Below are positions 1 to 6,691 of a stretch of DNA of 9,252 bases, piece by piece. The translations under genes and the position numbers were made by a program. Source of the DNA: a bacterium. Its GTDB lineage: Bacteria > Thermosulfidibacterota > Thermosulfidibacteria > Thermosulfidibacterales > JALWSI01. The notes beneath the pieces are model-generated. The model did no database searches. It was given only the letters and a program-made list of their open reading frames with translations, and had not been told where the DNA came from. Location: assembly GCA_027080315.1 (NCBI GenBank), contig JALWSI010000016.1:1-9252 (forward strand), written 5' to 3'. Each line of letters opens with the position of its first letter. Position 1 is the stretch's first letter.

Positions 1-669
1 CCGGGCATCCAGGGGCCCCTCAGGTCTGAAGTTCTGAATGGCATAAACCTCTGCACCGTGAATCATTGTTGCAATCTCAAGAACCTGCTCGCTCCCAACA
101 AGACCTGGCACTAAGGTAGTCCTGAACTCATAGGGAACTTTTCCCTGTAGTAGTAATTGCACAGAAGGCTCAACCGCCTCCCATTCAATTCCCCCTGTCA
201 GCTCCGGATAAAGAACCGGTGGAGCCTTCACATCCATGGCCACCATATCCACCAATCCGCAGTTGATGAGGTGGCTAAGCAGCTTTGGATTTGATCCATT
301 GGTGTCCAATTTAACGTTTAGACCAAGTGACTTGATGCTCTCAAGAAGATAGGGAAGATTAGGGTGCAGGGTGGGCTCTCCCCCGGTAACCACAACCGCA
401 TCTAAAAAACCCTTACGTTCCTCTATCTTCTCAAAAATCTGCTCTGGCTCAAGAAGAGGGGACTCCTCATAGCACTCTGGCAGTACCAGGGCCCTGTTGT
501 AGCAATAAGGGCACCTGAAGGAGCAACCCCGCAAAAACAGGACCGACGCCACCCCCCCTGGATAGTCCACCAAACTCACTCCCACAAACCCGGCTATGGG
601 GGGTAGGTTATGCTCTCTGGGAGGTGTAACCACCCTCCCCTGCTTTTCACCAACAATCACCGCCTCCAT
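1..669 (-). CDS. nrdG: Anaerobic ribonucleotide reductase activating protein (radical SAM), partial
   Basis: This is the 5' part of a radical-SAM activase; 223 codons are visible and the frame is still open at the window edge. The family uses a [4Fe-4S] cluster and S-adenosylmethionine to make a 5'-deoxyadenosyl radical, which puts the glycyl radical on class III ribonucleotide reductase. The cluster motif CSFRCPYC (C49, C53, C56) is intact, preceded by VSLVDYPGG, typical of NrdG/PflA-like activases. GGEPT at 96-100 is the SAM-binding GGE motif, and LDTNGS at 121-126 fits the family. The ATG at 667-669 is the only ATG start: a TGA lies upstream in frame. Its ribosome binding site is poor, so it may be translated by coupling, as the stop of the small radical-domain gene is only 16 nt upstream. 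About 25 residues precede the usual family start (IAGFVGVSL). PflA-type activases share these motifs, but the nrdD neighbour makes NrdG far likelier. Confidence 0.9.
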   Translation of the reverse strand, partial: MEAVIVGEKQGRVVTPPREHNLPPIAGFVGVSLVDYPGGVASVLFLRGCSFRCPYCYNRALVLPECYEESPLLEPEQIFEKIEERKGFLDAVVVTGGEPTLHPNLPYLLESIKSLGLNVKLDTNGSNPKLLSHLINCGLVDMVAMDVKAPPVLYPELTGGIEWEAVEPSVQLLLQGKVPYEFRTTLVPGLVGSEQVLEIATMIHGAEVYAIQNFRPEGPLDAR

Positions 670-685
670 GGCAGAGGCTGCACAC

Positions 686-847
686 TTAAAGACTGTACTT
701 CAGCGTCTTTCTCTCTGAAAACTCCTTCTTCTTTCCCTCGTTCCAGTTCTGCACCGGACGATAGTATCCTACGATCCTTGAATAGATCTCTGTGGGCACC
801 CCCACAATCTTTCTCTTCCTGCTCTGCGTGTTATTAACTTTCTCCAT
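686..847 (-). CDS. Separate glycyl-radical domain of class III ribonucleotide reductase (NrdD C-terminus)
   Basis: This 53-residue basic protein is the C-terminal tail of NrdD encoded on its own. The motif SRIVGYYRPVQNWNEGKK matches the class III glycyl-radical loop (R-x-x-G-Y...RPVQ.WN.GK), with G27 as the predicted radical glycine. The 711-aa NrdD upstream lacks this motif, so this peptide should dock into its barrel and bring the radical near the active-site cysteines. The start chosen is the ATG at 845-847, because AGAGGAGA at 854-861 lies 6-7 nt before it. An earlier in-frame ATG at 869-871 would give 61 residues but has no ribosome binding site. The frame is the same as nrdD, whose TAA lies at 887-889. 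The cysteine pair that often precedes the radical motif in full-length NrdD is absent (KIVGVPTEIY). Function is inferred from motif and location. Confidence 0.85.
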   Translation of the reverse strand: MEKVNNTQSRKRKIVGVPTEIYSRIVGYYRPVQNWNEGKKKEFSERKTLKYSL

Positions 848-853
848 ATCAGA

Positions 854-861
854 TCTCCTCT
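854..861 (-). promoter_or_regulatory. Ribosome binding site deciding the start of the glycyl-radical peptide
   Basis: On the minus strand this reads AGAGGAGA, a strong Shine-Dalgarno core placed 6 nt before the ATG at 845-847. It lies inside the longer possible reading frame that begins at 871. It therefore argues for the inner start, and for independent translation of this peptide rather than readthrough from nrdD. Confidence 0.7.
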
Positions 862-886
862 GCTTCACCATGTTGGTAAATTTAGA

Positions 887-3022
887 TTAGGTTTCTAACC
901 TTTCAAGGGCCGCAGGGGCCTCAACTCTATCCTCTGATACCACATAGGCTGATACCACGCTGCCCGGCATAAGGTTGGCAAGCTCGTGGTCATCCACCTC
1001 CATCTCTATACCAAACTTTGCAAGCTCCTCTTCTGTATGGGGATAGGGACACACCTCGTGCTTTCCAGGTATGTAGCCGTGCACCGGGCATATGGAGAAG
1101 GTTGGAGTTATGCTGAAATAGGGCAACTTGAAGTTTTTAACCACCTTCTCAACAAGTCTCTTAACCGCATTGGGATCATCTATGCTCTCTCCCAAAAACA
1201 GATGGACAACGGTTCCTCCAGTAAACATTGCCTGAAGCTCATCCTGATGCGTGAGCACCTCCCATATGTCTTCTGTGTATCCTACAGGAAGGTGCACAGA
1301 GTTGGTGTAGTAAGGTGTATCTTTGGTACCCGCTGTTTTGATCTTTTCAAACCTCTCCCTGTCCCTCAATGCCAGGCGATAGCTGGCTCCCTCTGCAGGG
1401 GTGGCTTCAAGGTTATACAGGTTCCCTGTCTCTTCCTGGAAAACCACCAATTGCTCCCTCATTGCCTGCAGAACCCTCAAGGCCCATTCCCGGGCTCTGG
1501 GACTATAAATGGGCTCACCTAAAAGGTTCAAACAGGCCTCGTTCATTCCTGTTATCCCAATGGTTGAGAAATGATTATTCCAGTAGTAGCCAGAGCACTG
1601 CTTAACCTCTTCTAAGTACACCTTTGAGAAGGGATACAAGCCTCTCTCAGTAAAGTTCTCAATAACCTTGCGCTTTATCTCTAAAGAGACCTTGGCAAGG
1701 TTCATTAGATTAACGAGCCTTTCAAAGAACTCATCCTCATCCTTTGAAAGATATGCAATGCGAGGCAGATTTAGGGTCACCACTCCTATAGAACCGGTGA
1801 GAGGAGAAGACCCAAAAAGCCCCCCTCCCCTTCTCCTCAGCTCTCTGTTGTCTAAACGGAGGCGACAACACATAGACCTTGCATCGCTGGGGGAGAGGTC
1901 GGTGTTCACGTAGTTGGCAAAGTAGGGAATTCCGTACTTACCAGTCATCTCCCATATGGGCAGAAGGTTGGGGTCATCCCAGGGAAAGTCCTTTGAGATG
2001 TTGTAGGTGGGGATGGGAAATGTAAAGACCCGACCCTTGGCATCCCCCTCCATCATGAGCTCTGCAAAGGCTTTGTTAATCATTGATACCTCAGCTTGGA
2101 ACTCACCGTAAGTCTCATCAGTCTCTTCCCCACCAATCACCACCGGGATGTTCTCAAACTCTTTGGGCACCATGAGATCCATGGTGAGATTTGTGAAAGG
2201 GGTCTGAAAACCAACCCTCGTAGGTACATTCAGGTTAAAGATGAACTCCTGAAGGCACTGTTTAACATCGCTGTACTTCAGGCCATCCCTTCTGATGAAG
2301 GGAGCCAGAAGTGTGTCAAAGTTGCTGAAGGCCTGAGCCCCTGCCGCCTCACCTTGAAGGGTGTAAAAGAAGTTCACTATCTGACCCAAAGCTGTACGAA
2401 AATGGCGGGCGGGCTTAGACTCCACCTTTCCGGGCACTCCCCCAAATCCCCTTTTGAGCAGAGCCATAAGATCCCATCCAACACAGTAGGCCGCCAAGAT
2501 ACCCAGGTCGTGAATATGAAAGTCCCCCTCCTCGTGGGCCTGCCTCACATCGTTGGGATATATGGTGTTAAGCCAGTACTTTGCCACCACAGAAGAGGCT
2601 ATGTGAAAGTTGAGCCCCTGGAGGGAGTAGTTCATATTTGAGTTCTCTTTCACCCTCCAGTCCTCTTTCTGCAGGTACTTCTCAATAAGGTCTGTACCAC
2701 TCACCAAAGCAAGACCAAGCTCACGGCTGGCCCGTCTCTTCTCACGGTAGAGGATATACGCTTTGGCCACTGCCGGCAGGCCGTTCTCCATAAGAACCTG
2801 CTCAACAATGTCCTGAATCTCCTCTACGTGGGGAATACTCCCCTTGCGAAAGAATAGGCGAAATAGAATGAGGGAGACCTCGTCTGAAAGCTCCTGGGCC
2901 TTTTCGGCGTTGGGCTCCCCCGTAGCCTGCATCGCCTTCTCAATGGCAAGGGTTATGCGCCTCTTGTTGAAGGGAACAATAGAACCGTCTCTCTTCCGTA
3001 TTAAGTGCTCCATGGCGTGCAT
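887..3022 (-). CDS. nrdD: Anaerobic (class III) ribonucleoside-triphosphate reductase, large part lacking the glycyl-radical tail
   Basis: This 711-residue protein is the catalytic part of the oxygen-sensitive reductase that converts ribonucleotides to deoxyribonucleotides for DNA synthesis. Residues 4-100 (MEHLIRKRDGSIVPFNKRRI onward) form an ATP-cone, the allosteric domain for dATP/ATP control. The barrel follows: GDFHIHDLG (167-174), AYCVGWDL with C180, LQGEAAGAQAFSNFDTLLAP (222-241), and SMCCRLRLD with C385/C386, where the thiyl-radical cysteine is expected. TGSIGVVTLNLPR (409-421) is also typical. Near the end, CPVHGYIPGKHEVCPYPH (645-662) looks like a metal site with two Cys and two His instead of four Cys. 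The protein then runs about 49 residues and stops at TAA (887-889) without a radical-glycine motif; that motif is in the next frame downstream. The ATG at 3020-3022 is chosen because AAGGAG lies 6 nt upstream; a GTG at 3035-3037 would add five residues. Confidence 0.95.
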   Translation of the reverse strand: MHAMEHLIRKRDGSIVPFNKRRITLAIEKAMQATGEPNAEKAQELSDEVSLILFRLFFRKGSIPHVEEIQDIVEQVLMENGLPAVAKAYILYREKRRASRELGLALVSGTDLIEKYLQKEDWRVKENSNMNYSLQGLNFHIASSVVAKYWLNTIYPNDVRQAHEEGDFHIHDLGILAAYCVGWDLMALLKRGFGGVPGKVESKPARHFRTALGQIVNFFYTLQGEAAGAQAFSNFDTLLAPFIRRDGLKYSDVKQCLQEFIFNLNVPTRVGFQTPFTNLTMDLMVPKEFENIPVVIGGEETDETYGEFQAEVSMINKAFAELMMEGDAKGRVFTFPIPTYNISKDFPWDDPNLLPIWEMTGKYGIPYFANYVNTDLSPSDARSMCCRLRLDNRELRRRGGGLFGSSPLTGSIGVVTLNLPRIAYLSKDEDEFFERLVNLMNLAKVSLEIKRKVIENFTERGLYPFSKVYLEEVKQCSGYYWNNHFSTIGITGMNEACLNLLGEPIYSPRAREWALRVLQAMREQLVVFQEETGNLYNLEATPAEGASYRLALRDRERFEKIKTAGTKDTPYYTNSVHLPVGYTEDIWEVLTHQDELQAMFTGGTVVHLFLGESIDDPNAVKRLVEKVVKNFKLPYFSITPTFSICPVHGYIPGKHEVCPYPHTEEELAKFGIEMEVDDHELANLMPGSVVSAYVVSEDRVEAPAALERLET

Positions 3023-3028
3023 GCTACA

Positions 3029-3034
3029 CTCCTT
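3029..3034 (-). promoter_or_regulatory. Ribosome binding site of nrdD
   Basis: AAGGAG on the minus strand with a 6-nt spacer (TGTAGC) to the ATG at 3020-3022. It directly follows the alternative GTG start, which would place the site inside the coding region. This decides for the ATG. Confidence 0.75.
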
Positions 3035-3045
3035 CACCAGCTTCT

Positions 3046-3058
3046 GGGGGATGCCCCC
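3046..3058 (-). other. GC hairpin in the nrdD leader
   Basis: The minus strand reads GGGGGCATCCCCC, a perfect 5-bp stem with a 3-nt loop, 24-36 nt before the nrdD start and just ahead of its ribosome binding site. There is no U-run, so it does not look like an intrinsic terminator. It could stabilise the leader or affect ribosome access; this is inference only. Confidence 0.4.
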
Positions 3059-3106
3059 GATTCCGATTTCCCTATCTATCCCTATGCTTACCCCAAGTCA
3101 ACAGGA

Positions 3107-3122
3107 GACCCCAATATCTTGT
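3107..3122 (-). promoter_or_regulatory. Candidate NrdR box 2 (proximal to nrdD)
   Basis: The minus strand reads ACAAGATATTGGGGTC. It shares ACAnnATATTGG with the distal box and matches about half of the known NrdR palindrome (acaCwAtATaTwGtgt). It is weak alone. Its support comes from spacing: the ATATTGG cores of the two sites are exactly 32 bp apart, the three-turn phasing typical of paired NrdR boxes. Confidence 0.45.
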
Positions 3123-3128
3123 AGTTAT

Positions 3129-3134
3129 TTTATA
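3129..3134 (-). promoter_or_regulatory. Candidate -10 element for nrdD
   Basis: The minus strand reads TATAAA between the two NrdR-like boxes, where a repressor would block polymerase. No good -35 is visible 16-18 nt upstream. An alternative promoter downstream is TTGACT (3096-3101) with TAGATA (3073-3078), spacer 17 nt. Which one is used cannot be decided from sequence. Confidence 0.4.
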
Positions 3135-3138
3135 CTGA

Positions 3139-3154
3139 ACATCCAATATAGTGT
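3139..3154 (-). promoter_or_regulatory. Candidate NrdR box 1 (distal)
   Basis: The minus strand reads ACACTATATTGGATGT. The left half ACACTATAT matches the NrdR consensus perfectly and the right end (TGT) also fits, giving about 12 of 16 positions. NrdR is the ATP-cone zinc repressor of ribonucleotide reductase genes in bacteria. The site is about 120 bp upstream of the nrdD start and is paired with a second site 32 bp closer. Confidence 0.55.
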
Positions 3155-3196
3155 TGTTATTGCCATTACTGCCACCAAGCGTATTCGGTACGATCA

Positions 3197-3214
3197 TTAT
3201 TATGGTTATTATGG
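3197..3214. repeat. Tandem 9-bp repeat in the nrdD/tRNA intergenic region
   Basis: TTATTATGG occurs twice back to back. The second copy and its flank also form the right arm of an imperfect inverted repeat with GCCATTACTGCCA at 3162-3174 (right arm TGGTTATTATGGC, 3203-3215; 9 of 13 positions pair). It may be an operator or simply AT-rich intergenic sequence. Confidence 0.35.
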
Positions 3215-3274
3215 CAGATATGACAAACAATGTTTAGATTACCCCTGTTCCAAAAGAAACTCTGAAGAGCCACC

Positions 3275-3304
3275 TTGACACAGCAAAAGCACCCCACCTA
3301 CAAA
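3275..3304 (+). promoter_or_regulatory. Promoter for tRNA-Leu
   Basis: A perfect -35 (TTGACA, 3275-3280) is followed after 18 nt by TACAAA (3299-3304), a 4-of-6 match to the -10. The tRNA begins 11 nt after the -10, a usual distance for a stable-RNA promoter. No terminator is visible between the tRNA and rel, so this promoter could also feed the downstream operon. Confidence 0.55.
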
Positions 3305-3314
3305 GGGGCCATAA

Positions 3315-3401
3315 GCCCGGGTGGCGGAACTGGTAGACGCAGGGGACTTAAAATCCCCTGGGCCTGTGCCCGTGCGGGTTCGAGTCCCGCCCCGGGCACC
3401 A
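3315..3401 (+). tRNA. tRNA-Leu (anticodon UAA)
   Basis: This is a complete class II tRNA of 87 nt with the CCA end encoded. The acceptor stem pairs GCCCGGG (3315-3321) with CCCGGGC (3391-3397), discriminator A3398, then CCA. The anticodon stem is GGGGA/TCCCC (3342-3346, 3354-3358), with loop CTTAAAA and anticodon TAA at 3349-3351. The long variable arm (GGGC-CTGT-GCCC, 3360-3371) is diagnostic of Leu/Ser/Tyr tRNAs. The T-arm is GCGGG-TTCGAGT-CCCGC (3374-3390). It reads UUA and, by wobble, UUG. Its neighbour rel starts 72 nt downstream. Confidence 0.97.
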
Positions 3402-3443
3402 AAATCTCGTCCATAAAATCCTTGCCCTTTATTGTTCCTCAGA

Positions 3444-3449
3444 TATATT
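3444..3449 (+). promoter_or_regulatory. Weak candidate -10 for the rel operon
   Basis: TATATT lies 24 nt before the rel start. A poor -35 (TTGCCC, 3422-3427) is 16 nt upstream. The match is marginal; the operon may instead depend on readthrough from the tRNA promoter. Confidence 0.25.
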
Positions 3450-3473
3450 CTATCCCTGAGTAAAGGGGAGAAT

Positions 3474-5696
3474 ATGGAATATCACAAAGAGAAGAGAGAT
3501 ACGGCCCCAACCCCAGAAGGGGAAGAGAAGGTAGAGAGACTCTCCCAAGAGCTTGTATCCCTGTTCAAGGGGGAAGATAGGGCCATTATTGAGAAAGCAA
3601 TAGAGGTAGGAAAAGAAGCCCACCAAGGGCAGTTCCGCAAATCTGGAGATCCTTACATAGTTCACCCCCTCACCGTTGCAAAGATACTGAGAGACAATAT
3701 GCACATGGACACCACCGGCGTGGCAGCAGCGGTGCTTCACGACGTAGTTGAAGACACCCATTTAACCGCTGAAGACATAGAGAGGGAGTTTGGTAAAGAG
3801 GTGGCCTTTTTGGTGGAAGGGGTATCCAAGATCGGTCGGGTAGAGGTTAAAAGCCGCCTTCAACAACAGGCAGAAACGGTTCGGAAGATGATCCTGGCCA
3901 TGTCCCAAGACATCCGGGTTCTATTGATCAAACTTGCAGACAGACTACACAACATGCGCACCATTGAGTTCATCCCTGACGAAGCCAAAAGGCGCAAAAT
4001 TGCAGAAGAAACCTTAGACATCTACGCACCCTTGGCCCACAGGCTGGGAATTGCCTGGATAAAGTGGGAACTTGAAGACTTAGCCTTTAAGCAGGTGAAC
4101 CCAGAGATGCATGCTAAGATCCAGGCTTTGGTGGCAAAGAGCAGAGAAGAGAGAGAGGCCTACATTGAGGCCATGAGGAAGATCGTTCAACAAAAACTTG
4201 AAGAGAAAGGAATAAAAGCCACCATTCAGGGGCGTCCCAAGAACTTTTACAGCATCTACAAGAAGATGGAAGAGAACGGGCTCTCTTTTGAAGAGGTATA
4301 CGATCTCACAGCCTTAAGGGTGATTGTTGACACCCCTGATGAGTGTTACACCGTTCTCGGCATAATCCACTCCAACTGGCCTCATGTTCCCGGCAGGTTC
4401 AAGGACTACATCACCCTTCCAAAACCAAACATGTACCAGTCTCTACACACCACGGTGATCGGCCCCAAAGGAGAGAGAGTAGAGTTTCAGATCCGCACCT
4501 GGGAGATGCATAGGATAGCCGAAGAGGGAATAGCCGCCCACTGGGGCTACAAAGAGAAGAAGAACCTTGTGAAAGACGAGGAGAGGCGGGTTATTCAATG
4601 GGTTAGGAACATTCTGGAGTGGCAACACGAGACCTCAGACCACAAAGACTTCTTGCGCAAACTAAAAGTGGACCTCTTCCCAGAAAAGGTGTACGTCTTC
4701 ACTCCCAAAGGAGAGGTGAAGTCGTTTCCTAAAGGCTCAACCCCCCTGGACTTCGCATACGCCATACATACAGACGTAGGACACCACTGCACAGGTGCCA
4801 GGGTTAACGGGAAACTGGTCTCTCTAAACTACCAGCTTAAAACAGGGGATCAGGTAGAGATCATCACCTCAACCAACGCCCACCCAAGCAGAGACTGGCT
4901 TAAGCTGGTCCAGACCTCCAGGGCCAGAACAAAGATACAAGCCTGGCTAAGGGCCCAAGAGAGGGAGAGGGCCTTTGCCGTGGGCAAGTCGTTGTGCCAA
5001 GCAGAGTTCAGAAAGGTGGGTAAAAACTTCAACAAATACCTTGAAGAAGGAAGACTTGACCCCATATCAAGTGACTTTGGATTCAGGACATCTGAAGATT
5101 TAGTTGTCGCTGTAGGCTTCGGAAAGGTCTCGGCAAGACAGGTTGCCATCAAGGCCATCTCTCCAGAAGAGGTGGAAGGTGAGAAGGAGAAGAAGAGGCT
5201 CTCTTCTCAGCTATTTGACAACCTAAAGCCCCGCAAGAAAATGGAGGGGGCGAAAATTTCGGTTAAAGGGGTTGATGATGTACTGGTAAGATTTGCCCGA
5301 TGCTGCAACCCCATTCCAGGGGACGAGATAGTAGGATACATAACAAGGGGGAAGGGAATAACTGTTCACGCAGCAAACTGCCCAAACCTCATGACCCTGC
5401 AGCTTGAACCAGAGCGCCAGATTGAGGTTGAGTGGGAGACAGAGAATCCTGTACCCATGCCTGTCAAGCTCTTGGTAGAGACAGAGGACACCCCAGGTAT
5501 TCTGGCAGAGATCACCACAGCCATCTCAAAACACGGCGTCAATATTGAGGAAGGAGTGCTTAAAACCGATCCCTCTCGCAAAAGAGGTATCTTGAAGTTC
5601 ACCGTTGATGTTAAAAACACCGAGCAACTTGAAGAGGTGATGCACTCTGTGCGCAAGATTCACGGGGTTATCTTTGTGAACAGGATATTTGCTTGA
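3474..5696 (+). CDS. rel: Bifunctional (p)ppGpp synthetase/hydrolase, long Rel/SpoT type
   Basis: This 740-residue cytoplasmic enzyme makes ppGpp/pppGpp from ATP and GDP/GTP during starvation and also degrades them. The HD hydrolase domain is intact: R55, H64, HDVVED (H89-D94) and LADRLHN (D156, N160). The synthetase domain has GRPKNFYSIYKKM (253-265), EVYDLTALR (D277), RFKDYITLPKPNMYQSLHTT (308-327) and VEFQIRT (E337). RFKD is the RXKD form of bifunctional enzymes, unlike the EXDD of synthetase-only RelA. A TGS domain follows (about 400-465), then a helical region, a zinc-finger-like domain (RCCNPIPGDEIVGY, C610/C611, C636) and a C-terminal ACT domain (about 662-740). The ATG at 3474 is chosen because AAGGGG lies 5 nt upstream; a TTG at 3432 would add 14 residues with no site. 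The stop overlaps the next start as TGATG. Confidence 0.97.
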   Translation: MEYHKEKRDTAPTPEGEEKVERLSQELVSLFKGEDRAIIEKAIEVGKEAHQGQFRKSGDPYIVHPLTVAKILRDNMHMDTTGVAAAVLHDVVEDTHLTAEDIEREFGKEVAFLVEGVSKIGRVEVKSRLQQQAETVRKMILAMSQDIRVLLIKLADRLHNMRTIEFIPDEAKRRKIAEETLDIYAPLAHRLGIAWIKWELEDLAFKQVNPEMHAKIQALVAKSREEREAYIEAMRKIVQQKLEEKGIKATIQGRPKNFYSIYKKMEENGLSFEEVYDLTALRVIVDTPDECYTVLGIIHSNWPHVPGRFKDYITLPKPNMYQSLHTTVIGPKGERVEFQIRTWEMHRIAEEGIAAHWGYKEKKNLVKDEERRVIQWVRNILEWQHETSDHKDFLRKLKVDLFPEKVYVFTPKGEVKSFPKGSTPLDFAYAIHTDVGHHCTGARVNGKLVSLNYQLKTGDQVEIITSTNAHPSRDWLKLVQTSRARTKIQAWLRAQERERAFAVGKSLCQAEFRKVGKNFNKYLEEGRLDPISSDFGFRTSEDLVVAVGFGKVSARQVAIKAISPEEVEGEKEKKRLSSQLFDNLKPRKKMEGAKISVKGVDDVLVRFARCCNPIPGDEIVGYITRGKGITVHAANCPNLMTLQLEPERQIEVEWETENPVPMPVKLLVETEDTPGILAEITTAISKHGVNIEEGVLKTDPSRKRGILKFTVDVKNTEQLEEVMHSVRKIHGVIFVNRIFA

Positions 5697-6691
5697 TGCG
5701 CTCTTCTGCCAAGGCCGTCGTTCTTTTCTCGGGAGGACTGGACAGTATTCTCACCGTTAAGCTACTCCAAGACCAGGGAATCTCAACCATTGCCCTGCAC
5801 TGTACAACCCCTTTTGTGGGGAATCCTTCGGATAGATTCAAAGATAGTCTTATCAAGACCTATGGCATAGAAGAGGCAATAATAAAAGACCTGTCCCTGC
5901 AGTTTTTACCGTTATTAAACCATCCTAAGCACGGATTTGGAAGTCAGCTAAACCCATGCATTGATTGCAAGATTCTATTCTTAAGAATAGCAAAAGAGAT
6001 AATGGAAGAGAAAGAAGCGAGCTTTATTGCCACAGGAGAGGTTCTGGGACAAAGACCGTTTTCACAGAGAAGAGAGGCCATGGAGCTCATTGAGAGAGAG
6101 GCAGGGGTTGAAGGCATCTTAGTTCGCCCTTTAAGCGCCAAGCTTCTTAAACCCACAATCCCCGAAACCAAAGGACTGGTGAAAAGAGAAGAGCTGTTAG
6201 ATATCCAAGGTAGAAGCAGAAAGAGGCAACTGGAGCTTGCAAAGAGATACGGATTAAAAGAGATTCCATCCCCAGCAGGAGGCTGCCTCTTAACCGATCC
6301 ATCCTATTCAGAGAGGTTGAGAAGGCTTCTCCCTTTCTTGAACAAGCTATCCCCCTCAGATGCCATTGAACTACTCGGCGTTCTCCGTATGGGACGGCTC
6401 TTTATGATTGACCCCGAGCACCTACTGATCGTGGCAAGGAACGATTCAGAGGCCAAAGGACTAAAAGCATTGCAGAGAGGAACAATCCTAACTTGCAACA
6501 CGAGCACCGGCCTGATGATTGGAGAACCAGAACCTAAAAGCCTGAACAGGGCCGCAAAGATCCTGGCAAGATACACAAGGGGCGTTGAAGGTCCAATCCA
6601 GGTAAAGTATGAGGTGAACCGCACATCAGAGGAGATCCTGGAGGTCACCCCTATGCCTCCAGAGAAGGTGGAGGAGTTCTTGGTAAGATGA
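5696..6691 (+). CDS. PP-loop ATPase, tRNA thiolation-like, with possible NFACT-R-like C-terminal domain
   Basis: This 331-residue protein has an N-terminal PP-loop (SGGLDS, 12-17), the ATP-binding signature of enzymes that adenylate a substrate, such as the tRNA thiouridylases MnmA and ThiI. NPCIDCK (C88, C91) sits where MnmA has its NPCxxCN catalytic motif. ATGEVLGQRPFSQR (112-125) and a later Cys in SPAGGCLLTDPSYSERLRRL (192-211, C197) also fit a two-cysteine sulfur-transfer enzyme. The C-terminal part (about 220-331: LRMGRLFMI, LLIVARNDSEAKGLKAL) resembles the RNA-binding NFACT-R fold that is fused to ThiI-like PP-loop domains in some bacteria. A role in tRNA sulfur modification is therefore inferred; the exact base and the sulfur donor are unknown. 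The ATG at 5696 overlaps the rel stop (TGATG) with only a weak ribosome site, suggesting translational coupling. Confidence 0.8.
   Translation: MRSSAKAVVLFSGGLDSILTVKLLQDQGISTIALHCTTPFVGNPSDRFKDSLIKTYGIEEAIIKDLSLQFLPLLNHPKHGFGSQLNPCIDCKILFLRIAKEIMEEKEASFIATGEVLGQRPFSQRREAMELIEREAGVEGILVRPLSAKLLKPTIPETKGLVKREELLDIQGRSRKRQLELAKRYGLKEIPSPAGGCLLTDPSYSERLRRLLPFLNKLSPSDAIELLGVLRMGRLFMIDPEHLLIVARNDSEAKGLKALQRGTILTCNTSTGLMIGEPEPKSLNRAAKILARYTRGVEGPIQVKYEVNRTSEEILEVTPMPPEKVEEFLVR

Noticed and set aside
887-889. Recoding of the nrdD stop (selenocysteine or programmed readthrough)
   Set aside because: The codon is TAA, not TGA, no recoding hairpin is visible just after it, and the next frame has its own strong ribosome site. 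Simple readthrough cannot be fully excluded.
986-2641. Several long open frames on the plus strand (986-1522, 2096-2641)
   Set aside because: They are antisense to nrdD, whose motifs are unmistakable, and they have no recognisable domains or starts.
3046-3058. Intrinsic terminator at the GGGGGCATCCCCC hairpin
   Set aside because: The stem is short and has no T-run after it on either strand.
3275-3463. A 62-codon open frame spanning the tRNA
   Set aside because: It covers the whole tRNA-Leu gene and its promoter, has no ribosome site and shows no protein-like features.
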